Positions 9,721 to 18,773 of a DNA stretch of 64,000 bases are shown piece after piece (the first letter of the stretch is position 1; every line of letters begins with the position of its first letter). The DNA lies in contig CCNB01000006.1 of assembly GCA_000824785.1 (NCBI GenBank), positions 275,652 to 339,651 of the forward strand, read 5' to 3'. Origin of the DNA: Mesorhizobium plurifarium (GTDB taxonomy: Bacteria > Pseudomonadota > Alphaproteobacteria > Rhizobiales > Rhizobiaceae). The position numbers and the translations under genes are program-made. The notes beneath the pieces are model-generated. The model searched no databases. It saw only the letters and a list, made by a program, of their open reading frames with translations, and was not told where the DNA came from.

Positions 9721-9939
9721 AACAGCCATCCTTTGGGAGTTTTGAGGGACCGGCCTAGGGTTCACGGTCCCGCTCTCGACCATTCCACGCACGAAATGCG
9801 CAGCGCGAAGCACCAAAACCAGGTGCCTCGCCGCCGATGTAAAGTACAGGAGTCGTAGAGAAATGCCCGGTTCGCTCTTGCAGCTAAGAACGGCCCGGGC
9901 TGAGCCGTGTCCGATTCGCCGCGGCCCCGGCCTCCAGCC

Positions 9940-12177
9940 TTATGCGGCCGACCGGCGTCCGGGCAATGGATCCCCCGGTTCATGGCCGACCGGTGTGACC
10001 AGCGTGACGTCCGGATAGCCGTTCTCGATCAGCTTCACCGCGGCCCGCGTCACCTGATCGTCGGCTTCCAGCATCGACAGGAAGACTTCGGTGCCGTCGC
10101 CGACCAGGCGGCTGATGCCCTGCGCATCGGCCGGGCCGCATTCGACCACGACGAGGTCGTAGGCGGTGGTTAGCGACTGCATGATGATGGGCAGCCGGTC
10201 GGCGGCGCGCATAGCGCGGACCGGATCGGCGGTGCCGACCGGAATGACATGCGCATCGGAATAGAGATCGGGATGGATGACGTCGCTGAACTGCGCCTCG
10301 GAAGCGAGCAGATTGGTGATGCCCGGGAACAGGCTCGAGTCCAGCATCGGCCGCGACGCCGCACCCGATGCAGTGAGATCGAGCAGCAGCACGCGCAGAC
10401 CGGCGTCGGATACTTCGCGCGCCACGAGCACGGCGGACGCGGCCGCCTCGTCGCCTTCCGGCGACACGAAGATCGCCCGCGCGGCGCCTGAGGCGATCAG
10501 CTTCTCAGCAGCCTTCTCGATATCGATCTCGCCGAGCCTGGATTGCCTTGGTTCAGGCACAGATTCGCTCGGCTCGGAGGCCTCCATCAGGGTTGCGCGA
10601 TCCTCCGACGGCTCGCTGTCTGCAGGTCTCGGGAGCTCCGCCTCGGCGATCGAATGTTCTGCAGCGGCTTCCTCGTAAGGCGCAAACGCTCGCCCCTCGT
10701 CATGTGCCTCTGCGACCATCGGTTCCACCCTGGCCGCAGGCATCGCCACCTGCTCGATATCGGTGAAGCGGGCGCCGGCGGCCGGGCGCATGGCGCGGCC
10801 CGAGAACAGCTCCGCCAGCAGCGTGCCGATCGCCATCAGCAGCAGCGAAGCGGCGGCGGCAGCACCGGTGATCGGCCCGATCTTCGGGAAGTAGGGCTGG
10901 GACGGCACCTGGGCGCTTGCGATCAGGCTCGCCGCGACGGGCGAGTATTTGCGGTCCCTGCGCGAGGCCACCGCATTGTAACTTGCCATATAGGATTCAA
11001 GCTGTTGGCGTTGGACGTTAGCGTCGCGCTGCAGGGCGTCCAGCTGCACCTGCTGCTCGCCGGCGCGCGCCGAGGCAGCCTTCAGCGTGTTGACGTCGGC
11101 AACCAGTTGATCCTCGCGCGCCTTGGCCGTCTGAGCCTGTGCCGACAGACCCCGGATGATCTTTTGCGCCTCATTGCGAATCTGACCGTCGAGGTCGGCA
11201 AGCTGCGACTTCAGCGCGCGGATGCGGGGATGGTTGTCGAGCAAAGTCGTGGAAAGGTCGGCAATGTTGGCCCTGAGCTCCACCTGGCGCTCGCGCAGGC
11301 GCTGGATCAGCTCCGAGGACAGGACCTCCGGCACGCTGTCCAGTGAACCGCCATTCTGCAGCGCCCGGCGCACGCTCTCGGCGCTCGCCTCGGCAGCGGC
11401 GCGGCTGGCGCGCACTCGCGACAACTCGCTCGACAGCTCGGCGAGCTGCTGAGTCGGCAGCACCGCATTGTTGCCGCCCATCAGAAGGTCGGACTGGGCA
11501 CGGAAGGCCGCGACCTTCGCCTCGGCATCCTTCACGCGATTCTGCAGGTCGGCGATTTCCGGCGCCAGGAAGTCGGTGGCGGCGGCGTTCGATTCGAGCT
11601 TGGCGTCGCCCTTCGAGGCGATATAGGCGTTGGCGATGCCGTTCGCGATGTCAGCGGCAAGCTTCGGATCCTTCGAGGCGAACTCGATGGCGATCGCACG
11701 AGTCTTTTCAACGGCATAGACATTGAGCTTGTCGTGCATGGCGTTCAGCACGCGCTCTTCCGGCGGAATATCGAAGGGATCGCTTTTCAAGCCGACAAGA
11801 ACGAGCATGCGTCCGAGCGCCGACATCTTCAGCGTTTCGTCGAACTCCGGCAGCTTGTCCAGATTAAGCTTGGCCGCCACCTGCTTGAGGATGTCGGGCG
11901 AGGAAATGATCTGGACCTGGGTGGCGACGCCCTGTTCGTCGAGAATCGGCTTCTCGTCGTCATTGGTGCCCGGCGGCCGGGTGTATTCCGATTCGCGCGA
12001 ACCGATCTCCAACTTGGCCGTCGCCTTATAATAAGGCGTCGCGAGCCAGGCCAAAGCGAAGGCGAGCCCGGTAACCGCGAGGGTCACGAGAACAATACGC
12101 AGCCAGTTTCGCGCCAGGCTGGCGAAAAGCTGTCTCAGGTCGACATCGACATCAGCGGCCGCGGACTGAACGGACAT
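9940..12177 (-). CDS. Wzc/ExoP-like exopolysaccharide chain-length protein with degenerate kinase domain
   Basis: 745-aa polysaccharide co-polymerase. It has an N-terminal membrane segment (about residues 26-48), a long periplasmic coiled-coil Wzz/GumC region, a second membrane segment near residue 440, an acidic linker, and a C-terminal P-loop (BY-kinase) fold. In that domain the Walker A lysine is missing (FVSPEGDEAAAS where a GKS/T loop is expected), Walker A' reads LLLDLTASG, the Walker B aspartate is replaced (VVVECGPAD), and there is no tyrosine-rich tail. It probably governs chain length and export through Wza without autokinase activity. It is divergent from the Wza-like gene. Start 12177 has GGAG 8 nt upstream. 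Confidence 0.85.
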   Translation of the reverse strand: MSVQSAAADVDVDLRQLFASLARNWLRIVLVTLAVTGLAFALAWLATPYYKATAKLEIGSRESEYTRPPGTNDDEKPILDEQGVATQVQIISSPDILKQVAAKLNLDKLPEFDETLKMSALGRMLVLVGLKSDPFDIPPEERVLNAMHDKLNVYAVEKTRAIAIEFASKDPKLAADIANGIANAYIASKGDAKLESNAAATDFLAPEIADLQNRVKDAEAKVAAFRAQSDLLMGGNNAVLPTQQLAELSSELSRVRASRAAAEASAESVRRALQNGGSLDSVPEVLSSELIQRLRERQVELRANIADLSTTLLDNHPRIRALKSQLADLDGQIRNEAQKIIRGLSAQAQTAKAREDQLVADVNTLKAASARAGEQQVQLDALQRDANVQRQQLESYMASYNAVASRRDRKYSPVAASLIASAQVPSQPYFPKIGPITGAAAAASLLLMAIGTLLAELFSGRAMRPAAGARFTDIEQVAMPAARVEPMVAEAHDEGRAFAPYEEAAAEHSIAEAELPRPADSEPSEDRATLMEASEPSESVPEPRQSRLGEIDIEKAAEKLIASGAARAIFVSPEGDEAAASAVLVAREVSDAGLRVLLLDLTASGAASRPMLDSSLFPGITNLLASEAQFSDVIHPDLYSDAHVIPVGTADPVRAMRAADRLPIIMQSLTTAYDLVVVECGPADAQGISRLVGDGTEVFLSMLEADDQVTRAAVKLIENGYPDVTLVTPVGHEPGDPLPGRRSAA

Positions 12178-12440
12178 GCATCCTGCTCCGAACTTTGAGT
12201 CGAGGATGGACCGTAAACAACTATGGTAACTCACCCGTTAAGATCGGAATACACGCTTATTAGAGGGCGCTCAAAGAAGATTACTGGAAAGCAATAGAAC
12301 AATTGGGCTTTTTGCCTCTCAACGCGGGCCCGGACGGCACTCCTTTACCGCCCATTAACCCTAACAGGATGATAACGGTCGCACTTTCCTGGGGTTGTGC
12401 CGCGGCTCGCGGCAAGAGCGATGAAGGTTCCTGGCCGGTC

Positions 12441-13004
12441 ATGAAAAGCACTGCTTCCCTCTTTCGCGCTTTGCTTGCCCTGTCGCTGCTCACCGGTTGC
12501 TCGAGCTACCGCCCGACGCCCGCCGCCTTTCACGAGGTGCTCGACCAGCCCTACCGGCTCGGCGCCGGCGATCGCGTCCGTGTCACGGTGTTCGAGCAGG
12601 ACGGGTTGACCAACACCTATAGCGTCGACCAGTCCGGTTATCTCTCCTTCCCGCTGGTCGGCGCGGTGCCGGCGCGCGGCCACACCGCGCAGCAGCTGGA
12701 AAAGGAGATCGCCGACAAATTGCGCCAAGGCTATCTGCGCGATCCCGACGTTTCGGTCGAAATCGACCGCTACCGGCCGATCTTCGTGATGGGCGAAGTG
12801 GGCGCTGCAGGCCAGTATTCCTATGTGCCGGGACTCACGGTGCAAAAGGCGGTCGCCATTGCCGGCGGCTTCACGCCGCGCGCCAATCAGGAGAGCGTCG
12901 ACATCACCCGCGACATCAACGGCAAGGTGATGACCGGACGGGTGCTGACGTCCGATCCGCTCCTGCCCGGCGACACCGTCTACGTCCGCGAACGCCTGTT
13001 CTGA
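12441..13004 (+). CDS. Wza-like polysaccharide export lipoprotein
   Basis: 187-aa outer-membrane polysaccharide export protein. It has a lipoprotein signal with lipobox LLTGC near residue 20, a poly_export domain starting YRLGAGDRVRVTVFEQ, and one SLBB domain from about residue 113 (FVMGEVGAAGQYSY). It is much shorter than enteric Wza, as is usual for rhizobial ExoF-type exporters. It is divergent from the Wzc-like gene across a 263-bp intergenic region that probably holds both promoters, and sits 10 bp upstream of the GT4 gene, consistent with one operon. Confidence 0.88.
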   Translation: MKSTASLFRALLALSLLTGCSSYRPTPAAFHEVLDQPYRLGAGDRVRVTVFEQDGLTNTYSVDQSGYLSFPLVGAVPARGHTAQQLEKEIADKLRQGYLRDPDVSVEIDRYRPIFVMGEVGAAGQYSYVPGLTVQKAVAIAGGFTPRANQESVDITRDINGKVMTGRVLTSDPLLPGDTVYVRERLF

Positions 13005-13014
13005 AAAATCCGTC

Positions 13015-14145
13015 GTGGCGGTGAATCTCAGGATCGTCCACTGCTTCCGCTCACCTGTCGGAGGAATCTTCCGGCATGTGCGCGACCTGACCGAGGCACA
13101 GGTCGCCGCCGGTCATGCGGTGGGCATCGTCTGCGACTCGACGACCGGCGGCGACTACGAGGAACGGCTGTTCGAGGCGATGAAGGACAGCCTCGCGCTC
13201 GGCATCCATCGCACGCCGATGCAGCGTCATGTCGGGCCGGGCGACCTCGCCTCGGCCTGGCGCACCTATCGAATCATCAAGGAATTGCGGCCGGACGTGC
13301 TGCATGGGCATGGCGCCAAGGGTGGCGCCTATGCCAGGCTGTTCGGCTCACTGTTGCGGGTATCAAGGTCTCGCGTTGCCCGCCTTTATTCGCCGCATGG
13401 CGGCTCCCTCCACTATGACGAAACGACGGTGACCGGAAAGCTGTTCTTCGGCCTGGAGCGCTTCATGGCGCGCTTTACCGACTGCCTGCTGTTCGTTTCC
13501 GACTATGAGCGCAACACCTATCGCCGCAAGGTCGGCGAGCCGCCCATACCTAACACACTTGTCTATAACGGCCTGCGTGCCGCCGAATTCGAACCGGTGG
13601 CGACGGCGGCGAATGCCGCCGATTTTCTATACATCGGCATGATGCGCGACCTGAAAGGCCCGGACATCTTCATCGATGCTCTGGCTTTGGCCGGCAGCGC
13701 GCTGGGCCATCCGTTGAGCGCCGTGATGGTTGGCGACGGCGACGACCTGCCGCGCTACCACGCGCAAGTGGAGCGACTCGGCTTGAAGAGCCACGTCCGT
13801 TTCCTGCCGCCCATGCCGGCAAGAGACGCTTTCGCGCTGGCCGGGCTGATCGTGGTGCCGTCCCGGGCGGAGGCAATGCCGTATATCGTGCTCGAGGCTC
13901 TGGCCGCCGGCATGCCGATGATCGCGACCGCGGTCGGCGGCATTCCGGAAATCTTCGGCGACGGCTCCCCTGCCCTGATCCGGCCGGATCCCGCGCAGCT
14001 CGCCACCAAGATGCGGGCGGCGCTCGGCGACTTCGACGCCTATCGCGGACTGATGCCGCAGACGGACGAGCTCAAAGCCCGATTCGGAGCCGATGTGATG
14101 GCGGCTGAGATCGAGAAGGCCTATTTCGCGGCGCTCAGCAAGTAG
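13015..14145 (+). CDS. Glycosyltransferase family 4 protein
   Basis: 376-aa GT-B fold glycosyltransferase acting at the cytoplasmic face of the membrane on a nucleotide-sugar donor. The N-terminal glycine-rich motif (SPVGGIFRHVRDL) and the C-terminal GT4 signature with paired glutamates (PSRAEAMPYIVLEALAAGMP) are present, followed by a conserved VGGIPE. The GTG start lies 10 bp after the Wza-like gene. It probably adds one sugar to the polyprenyl-linked exopolysaccharide repeat. The sugar is unknown. Confidence 0.88.
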   Translation: MAVNLRIVHCFRSPVGGIFRHVRDLTEAQVAAGHAVGIVCDSTTGGDYEERLFEAMKDSLALGIHRTPMQRHVGPGDLASAWRTYRIIKELRPDVLHGHGAKGGAYARLFGSLLRVSRSRVARLYSPHGGSLHYDETTVTGKLFFGLERFMARFTDCLLFVSDYERNTYRRKVGEPPIPNTLVYNGLRAAEFEPVATAANAADFLYIGMMRDLKGPDIFIDALALAGSALGHPLSAVMVGDGDDLPRYHAQVERLGLKSHVRFLPPMPARDAFALAGLIVVPSRAEAMPYIVLEALAAGMPMIATAVGGIPEIFGDGSPALIRPDPAQLATKMRAALGDFDAYRGLMPQTDELKARFGADVMAAEIEKAYFAALSK

Positions 14146-14241
14146 CCTACCGCCACCTCAACCGCTCCAAAACCACGGGTTGTTTCAAGGCTTTCTTAGC
14201 TCTCTTTTGCTATGCAGTTGCGAAGCTCGCGGACAGTTCCC

Positions 14242-15777
14242 ATGAATGAGATCGACCCCGCGCGCCGCTTTTCCATGGATGCGGTGCGCAATTACGATGC
14301 TCCCGCCGATGGCGGAAAGCCCGGCGGCATCAACGATGTGGCGCGCCAGGTCGCCTCGCAATACCGGCGCGATACGATGTCGCCGATCATGGTCAGCGGC
14401 GTGCTGCGCATGGTCGAGTTCGCGGTGCTCTTCCTGTCGGGGCTCGGCGTCTATTTCTACTATGTCGGCTTCTTCAGCTATCTGGCCTGGCAATATCCGC
14501 TGGCGATCGCGGCGACGTCGTTCCTGGCCGTGGTGCTGCTCGACGTCACCGACAGCTACCAGATCGCGGCGCTGATGCGCCCGCTTGCCAATTTCGGCCG
14601 GGTGCTGCTTGTCTGGGCCGGCAGCTTCGCGCTGATGGCACTCACAGCCTTCGCCATCAAGGCGTCGGAAGACTATTCGCGGCTGCTGTTCGGCACCTGG
14701 TTCGTGGTCGGTTTCGTGCTGATCTTCGGCCTGAGACTGGTGATGTCCAGGCTCATTCGCCGCTGGGCGCGCGACGGCCGTATGGAGCGCCGCGCGCTCA
14801 TCGTCGGCGGCGGCAAGGCGGCCGAGCAGTTGATCCGCTCGGTCGAGAAGCAGCCTTACAACGACATCCGCATCTGCGGCATCTTCGACGACCGCAACGA
14901 CAAGCGCTCGCCGCCGATCGTCGCCGGCTATCCGAAGCTCGGCACGATCTCGGAGCTCATCGAATTCGCCCGCATCGCGCGCATCGACATGCTGATCGTG
15001 TCGCTGCCGCTGACCGCCGAATCGCGCGTCTTGCAGCTTCTGAAGAAGCTCTGGGTGCTGCCGGTCGACATCCGGCTCTCGGCGCATTCGAATGCGCTGC
15101 AGTTCCGGCCGCGCGCCTACTCCTATATCGGCTCAGTGCCGATGCTCGACATCTTCGACAAGCCGATCAACGACTGGGATTCGGTCGCCAAGCGCGCCTT
15201 CGATATCGTCTTCTCGCTTGTCGGCATCGTCCTCTTCTCGCCGGTGATGCTCGCCACCGCGATCGCCATCAAGCTCGACAGCAGGGGGCCGGTGCTGTTC
15301 AAGCAGAAGCGGCACGGCTTCAACAACGAGATCATCGAGGTCTACAAGTTCCGCTCGATGTATGCCGACCGGTCCGACCCGACCGCCAAGCAGACGGTGA
15401 CCAAGAACGATCCGCGCGTTACCCGCGTCGGCCGCTTCATCCGCAAGACCTCGATCGACGAGCTGCCGCAGTTCTTCAACTCGCTCTTCGGCTCTCTGTC
15501 GCTGGTCGGGCCGCGCCCGCATGCGATCGCCGCGCAGTCGCACAATCTGCTCTACAACGAGGTGGTCGACGGCTATTTCGCGCGCCACAAGGTCAAGCCG
15601 GGCGTCACCGGCTGGGCGCAGATCAACGGATGGCGCGGCGAGATGGACACCAATGAAAAGATCCGCATGCGCACCGAATACGACCTCTATTACATCGAGA
15701 ACTGGTCGATGCTGTTCGACCTGCGCATCCTGTTCCTGACGCCGGTCCGCCTGCTCAACACGGAAAACGCCTATTGA
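14242..15777 (+). CDS. Exopolysaccharide polyprenyl glycosylphosphotransferase (WcaJ type)
   Basis: Membrane enzyme that starts repeat-unit assembly by transferring a hexose-1-phosphate from a UDP-sugar to undecaprenyl phosphate. It has four to five N-terminal membrane segments, a central CoA-binding-like fold (VGGGKAAEQLIRSVE), one more membrane segment (about 330-350), and the C-terminal sugar transferase domain with KFRSM, TSIDELPQ, SLVGPRPHA and a final LLNTENAY. Start choice is uncertain (14212, 14242 or 14272; none has a strong ribosome site). Its stop overlaps the TTG start of the next gene. Confidence 0.9.
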   Translation: MNEIDPARRFSMDAVRNYDAPADGGKPGGINDVARQVASQYRRDTMSPIMVSGVLRMVEFAVLFLSGLGVYFYYVGFFSYLAWQYPLAIAATSFLAVVLLDVTDSYQIAALMRPLANFGRVLLVWAGSFALMALTAFAIKASEDYSRLLFGTWFVVGFVLIFGLRLVMSRLIRRWARDGRMERRALIVGGGKAAEQLIRSVEKQPYNDIRICGIFDDRNDKRSPPIVAGYPKLGTISELIEFARIARIDMLIVSLPLTAESRVLQLLKKLWVLPVDIRLSAHSNALQFRPRAYSYIGSVPMLDIFDKPINDWDSVAKRAFDIVFSLVGIVLFSPVMLATAIAIKLDSRGPVLFKQKRHGFNNEIIEVYKFRSMYADRSDPTAKQTVTKNDPRVTRVGRFIRKTSIDELPQFFNSLFGSLSLVGPRPHAIAAQSHNLLYNEVVDGYFARHKVKPGVTGWAQINGWRGEMDTNEKIRMRTEYDLYYIENWSMLFDLRILFLTPVRLLNTENAY

Positions 15778-17042
15778 GCGCCATCGCCCATGAGCTGCCG
15801 CCGCAGGCGATCAACGCCAAGCTGATTTCGCTGATCGCATCGGCGGCGATCGGCGTCGGCATACTGCTCTCCGGCTTCGTCATCAGCGAGCCCGCGCCTT
15901 ACGAGATCTACATGGCCGGCCTGATCGCGGTGTGGGCGCTGTTCGGGCTGCGGATTTCGCGCGCGATCGTGCCCTTGCTGGTGCTTCTGGTGGCGATGAA
16001 CATCGGCGGCATGATCGCCATGACGCAGATGGCGGATCTCGCCAACACGCCGCTCTACCTCGCCGTCTCGCTGTTCCTCGCCTTCAGCGCGGTGTTCTTC
16101 GCCTCCGTGACCTCGGTCCAGCCCAGCCTCTACCGACTGATCTTCATCGCCTATGTCGTGTCTGCGGTGGCGACGTCGCTGCTCGGCATCGCCGGCTACT
16201 TCCATGCCTTTCCCGGCGCGGAAATGTTCACCAAATACGACCGCGCGGCCGGCGCCTTCCAGGACCCGAACGTGTTCGGGCCATTCCTCGTGCTGCCCGG
16301 CACCTACCTGCTCTACCTGCTGCTCACCGGCCCGGTGTCGCGCATGCCGCTGCTTGCGGTGCCGCTGCTCATCATCACCGCCGGCATCTTCTTCTCCTTC
16401 TCGCGCGGCGCCTGGGGCATGTTCGCGGTGTCGGCGGTGCTGCTTACCGCGTGCCTGTTCCTGCAGAGCGCCAGCGGCAGGTTCCGGCTGCGGGTGGTGG
16501 TGATGACGATCGCGGCCGTGGCGCTACTGGTCATCGCTTTCCTGATCATCCTGCAACTGCCCGGCGTGTCGGACATGTTCACGCAGCGCGCGCAGCTCGA
16601 GCAGAGCTACGATTCGGCTCGGCTCGGCCGATTCGCCCGCTACACGATCGGCTTCCAGCTTGCGATGGAGCATCCGCTCGGTATCGGCCCGCTGGTGTTC
16701 GGCACGATCTATGGCGAGGATACGCACGATATCTGGCTGAAGGCGCTGATGGATTACGGCTGGCTGGGTTTCGTGTCGTTCCTGACGCTGACCTTATGGA
16801 CGATCGGCGCCGGCTTCCGCATCCTTTTGCGCGACCGGCCATGGCAGCCTTATCTTCTGTGCGCCTATGTCGCCTATCTCGGCAATATCGGCCTCGGCAC
16901 CTTCATCGACATCGACCACTGGCGTCATCTCTACCTGCTGCTCGGCCTAGTCTGGGGCGCGATCGCGCTGGAGTACCGGCACCAGCGGGAATTGCGGCTG
17001 GCGAGGCCGGCATCCGCCCTTGCGATTTCACCTGCGCGATAG
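15774..17042 (+). CDS. O-antigen ligase / Wzy-like polymerase family protein
   Basis: 422-aa polytopic membrane protein with about ten hydrophobic segments and a larger periplasmic loop carrying the typical H-x-x-W region (THDIWLKALMDYGWLG) of the O-antigen ligase/polymerase family. It probably polymerises the repeat units or joins them to an acceptor. The TTG start at 15774 overlaps the TGA of the upstream gene by two bases, so translation is likely coupled. It is the last gene of the exopolysaccharide run before tRNA-Pro. Confidence 0.82.
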   Translation: MSAIAHELPPQAINAKLISLIASAAIGVGILLSGFVISEPAPYEIYMAGLIAVWALFGLRISRAIVPLLVLLVAMNIGGMIAMTQMADLANTPLYLAVSLFLAFSAVFFASVTSVQPSLYRLIFIAYVVSAVATSLLGIAGYFHAFPGAEMFTKYDRAAGAFQDPNVFGPFLVLPGTYLLYLLLTGPVSRMPLLAVPLLIITAGIFFSFSRGAWGMFAVSAVLLTACLFLQSASGRFRLRVVVMTIAAVALLVIAFLIILQLPGVSDMFTQRAQLEQSYDSARLGRFARYTIGFQLAMEHPLGIGPLVFGTIYGEDTHDIWLKALMDYGWLGFVSFLTLTLWTIGAGFRILLRDRPWQPYLLCAYVAYLGNIGLGTFIDIDHWRHLYLLLGLVWGAIALEYRHQRELRLARPASALAISPAR

Positions 17043-17096
17043 CCACCGAATTCGGTTGACCCGCACCGCCTTATCACGATACATCGCCACCCGGTC

Positions 17097-17173
<77 letters not shown>

Positions 17174-17243
17174 TTCTAACCCTTGAAATCCCCATGAACG
17201 CCGCCTGCGCGTGCTCGACAGTGTTATCCCAGCGGACGATCCG

Positions 17244-17651
17244 TCAGTAGGGCGCGATGACGCCGTTGCGCACGAGAATGTCCCTGACCTGGCGATCCTG
17301 GGGTTCACTTGTCACGCCTGACACGGTTCTTGCGATGGCATCGGCCTCACGGATCAATTGGCAGGCAAATTCGGCGCGAAAATTGCCATTGTACCTCGCC
17401 GTCGCAATGCTCACCTCAACGATCTCCCACCAAACCCGATCCGGAATTCGGGTCAGGTCAACCCCTCGTTTCTTCACTGCCTTCTTCAGGAAACGTCGGC
17501 CGGACGGACCGTCCAAGGGCATGCCAATCGAATTGCCGAGGACGCCAAGGTAACCCGCCGCCATCAGCGCAAGTCCGCAGCAACAGATCCAGATCACTGC
17601 GGTCACTGCTTCCGTCTCCGCGCTCAGCCGATCGTCAAATTCAAGCCCCAT
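17244..17651 (-). CDS. Hypothetical protein with one N-terminal membrane segment
   Basis: 135 aa and not recognised. An N-terminal hydrophobic segment (about residues 17-40, cysteine-rich ICCCG) is followed by a soluble alpha-helical region with a basic patch (RRFLKKAVKKR) and tryptophans (RVWWEIVE). Its ATG at 17651 lies 11 nt inside the end of the upstream SorC regulator gene, so the two are probably co-transcribed and translationally coupled. It ends 70 bp from tRNA-Pro. No function is assigned. Confidence 0.6.
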   Translation of the reverse strand: MGLEFDDRLSAETEAVTAVIWICCCGLALMAAGYLGVLGNSIGMPLDGPSGRRFLKKAVKKRGVDLTRIPDRVWWEIVEVSIATARYNGNFRAEFACQLIREADAIARTVSGVTSEPQDRQVRDILVRNGVIAPY

Positions 17652-18681
17652 GCGCGGCCAGCATGCGGCGCGCGCTTTCCTCGTCGGTGATTAGGATGGT
17701 CGGCGCGATCAGGTGCATGGCGCCGAGCAGCGCGTCGGTCTTCTCCTCGCCGCCGGAGGTGAGGATGCGGATCGGCGCCTTGCGCAGGCGGTCGACATCC
17801 ACCGACATCACGTGGCTGTTGACGGGATGGTCGACCAGATCGCCCTTGCGGTCGTAGAAATGGAACAGAAGGTCGCCGACGGCGCCGCGCGCCAGCAGGG
17901 CCTCGCGGTCCGCTTCCTTGAGGAAGCCACCGCGCGAGAAGGTGGTGGCCGAAGCGATGCCGCCGACGCTCAGCAGGACCGCATCGAGCGCATCGGCCAT
18001 CGCAAAAATCTCCTGCAGGCCGCAGCGTTCCACCAGCGCGATCTTGGTCTCGACGCTGTCGACGACGGCCGGCGTCGGCATCAGATAGCCGTCTCCCTGG
18101 AAGATCTGGGCGAAGCGCCAGGCGAACTCGGCCGGATTGACCCGGCGTGCGATGCCGACGCCGCCAAGCAGCGAGATCACGCTGAAATCGGTGAGCGACT
18201 TGGCGCTGATGAAGGGCAAGGTGTTGAACAGTGTCACGCCCCAGCCGACGCCGACCCGCATGCCGGATTTCATCGCGTCGGACAGGAACATGCCGGTCTT
18301 GGCGGCGATCGCCGGGATCGGATCGGCCTTGGGGTCGGTGAGCGGTGCCACCAGCGCCTGCTGCAGGCCGAAGGTCCGTTCGAGCGCGCGCTCCAGCCGC
18401 ACGATCTCCAAAAGCTCGCTCTCGATGGTGATCTTCACCTCGTTGCGCGCCCTTGCCTCGGCCAGCATGCGCACGATGGTGACGCGGCCGACGCCGAGCA
18501 CGTCGGCGATCTCGTTTTGCGTCATCTGTTCGACGAAATACATCCAGGCGGCGCGGATCCTGAGGCGGTCGGTCCGGCTTTCGCTGACGACCTGCTCGGA
18601 TGCCTCGCCCGCCGCCCTGCCGTTTTCTGGTTCGCCCTGCCGTCGCCTGCCCAAGTTCCCCTCCAACTCCGGCGACGACAC
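17641..18681 (-). CDS. SorC/DeoR-type sugar-binding transcriptional regulator
   Basis: 346-aa regulator with an N-terminal helix-turn-helix (about residues 43-82, core TQNEIADVLGVGRVTIVRML) and a C-terminal SorC effector domain that binds a phosphorylated sugar or polyol (GVGWGVTLFNTL, IASATTFSRGG motifs). The GTG start at 18681 precedes the HTH by about 45 residues; an internal ATG before the HTH is possible. Being next to a glucitol-type PTS, it is the obvious candidate to sense the imported phospho-polyol and control that operon and possibly the SAF/2-oxo-acid dehydrogenase operon. The regulator class is firm; the target is inferred. Confidence 0.85.
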   Translation of the reverse strand: MSSPELEGNLGRRRQGEPENGRAAGEASEQVVSESRTDRLRIRAAWMYFVEQMTQNEIADVLGVGRVTIVRMLAEARARNEVKITIESELLEIVRLERALERTFGLQQALVAPLTDPKADPIPAIAAKTGMFLSDAMKSGMRVGVGWGVTLFNTLPFISAKSLTDFSVISLLGGVGIARRVNPAEFAWRFAQIFQGDGYLMPTPAVVDSVETKIALVERCGLQEIFAMADALDAVLLSVGGIASATTFSRGGFLKEADREALLARGAVGDLLFHFYDRKGDLVDHPVNSHVMSVDVDRLRKAPIRILTSGGEEKTDALLGAMHLIAPTILITDEESARRMLAAHGA

Positions 18682-18773
18682 CGTCCCGCCGATTCTGCAT
18701 GCTGGTTAAATATCGTCTATTGATCTACCAATCGAGACGAACAATCTAGAGAGGGCGACTGGCGCCCCAAGCC

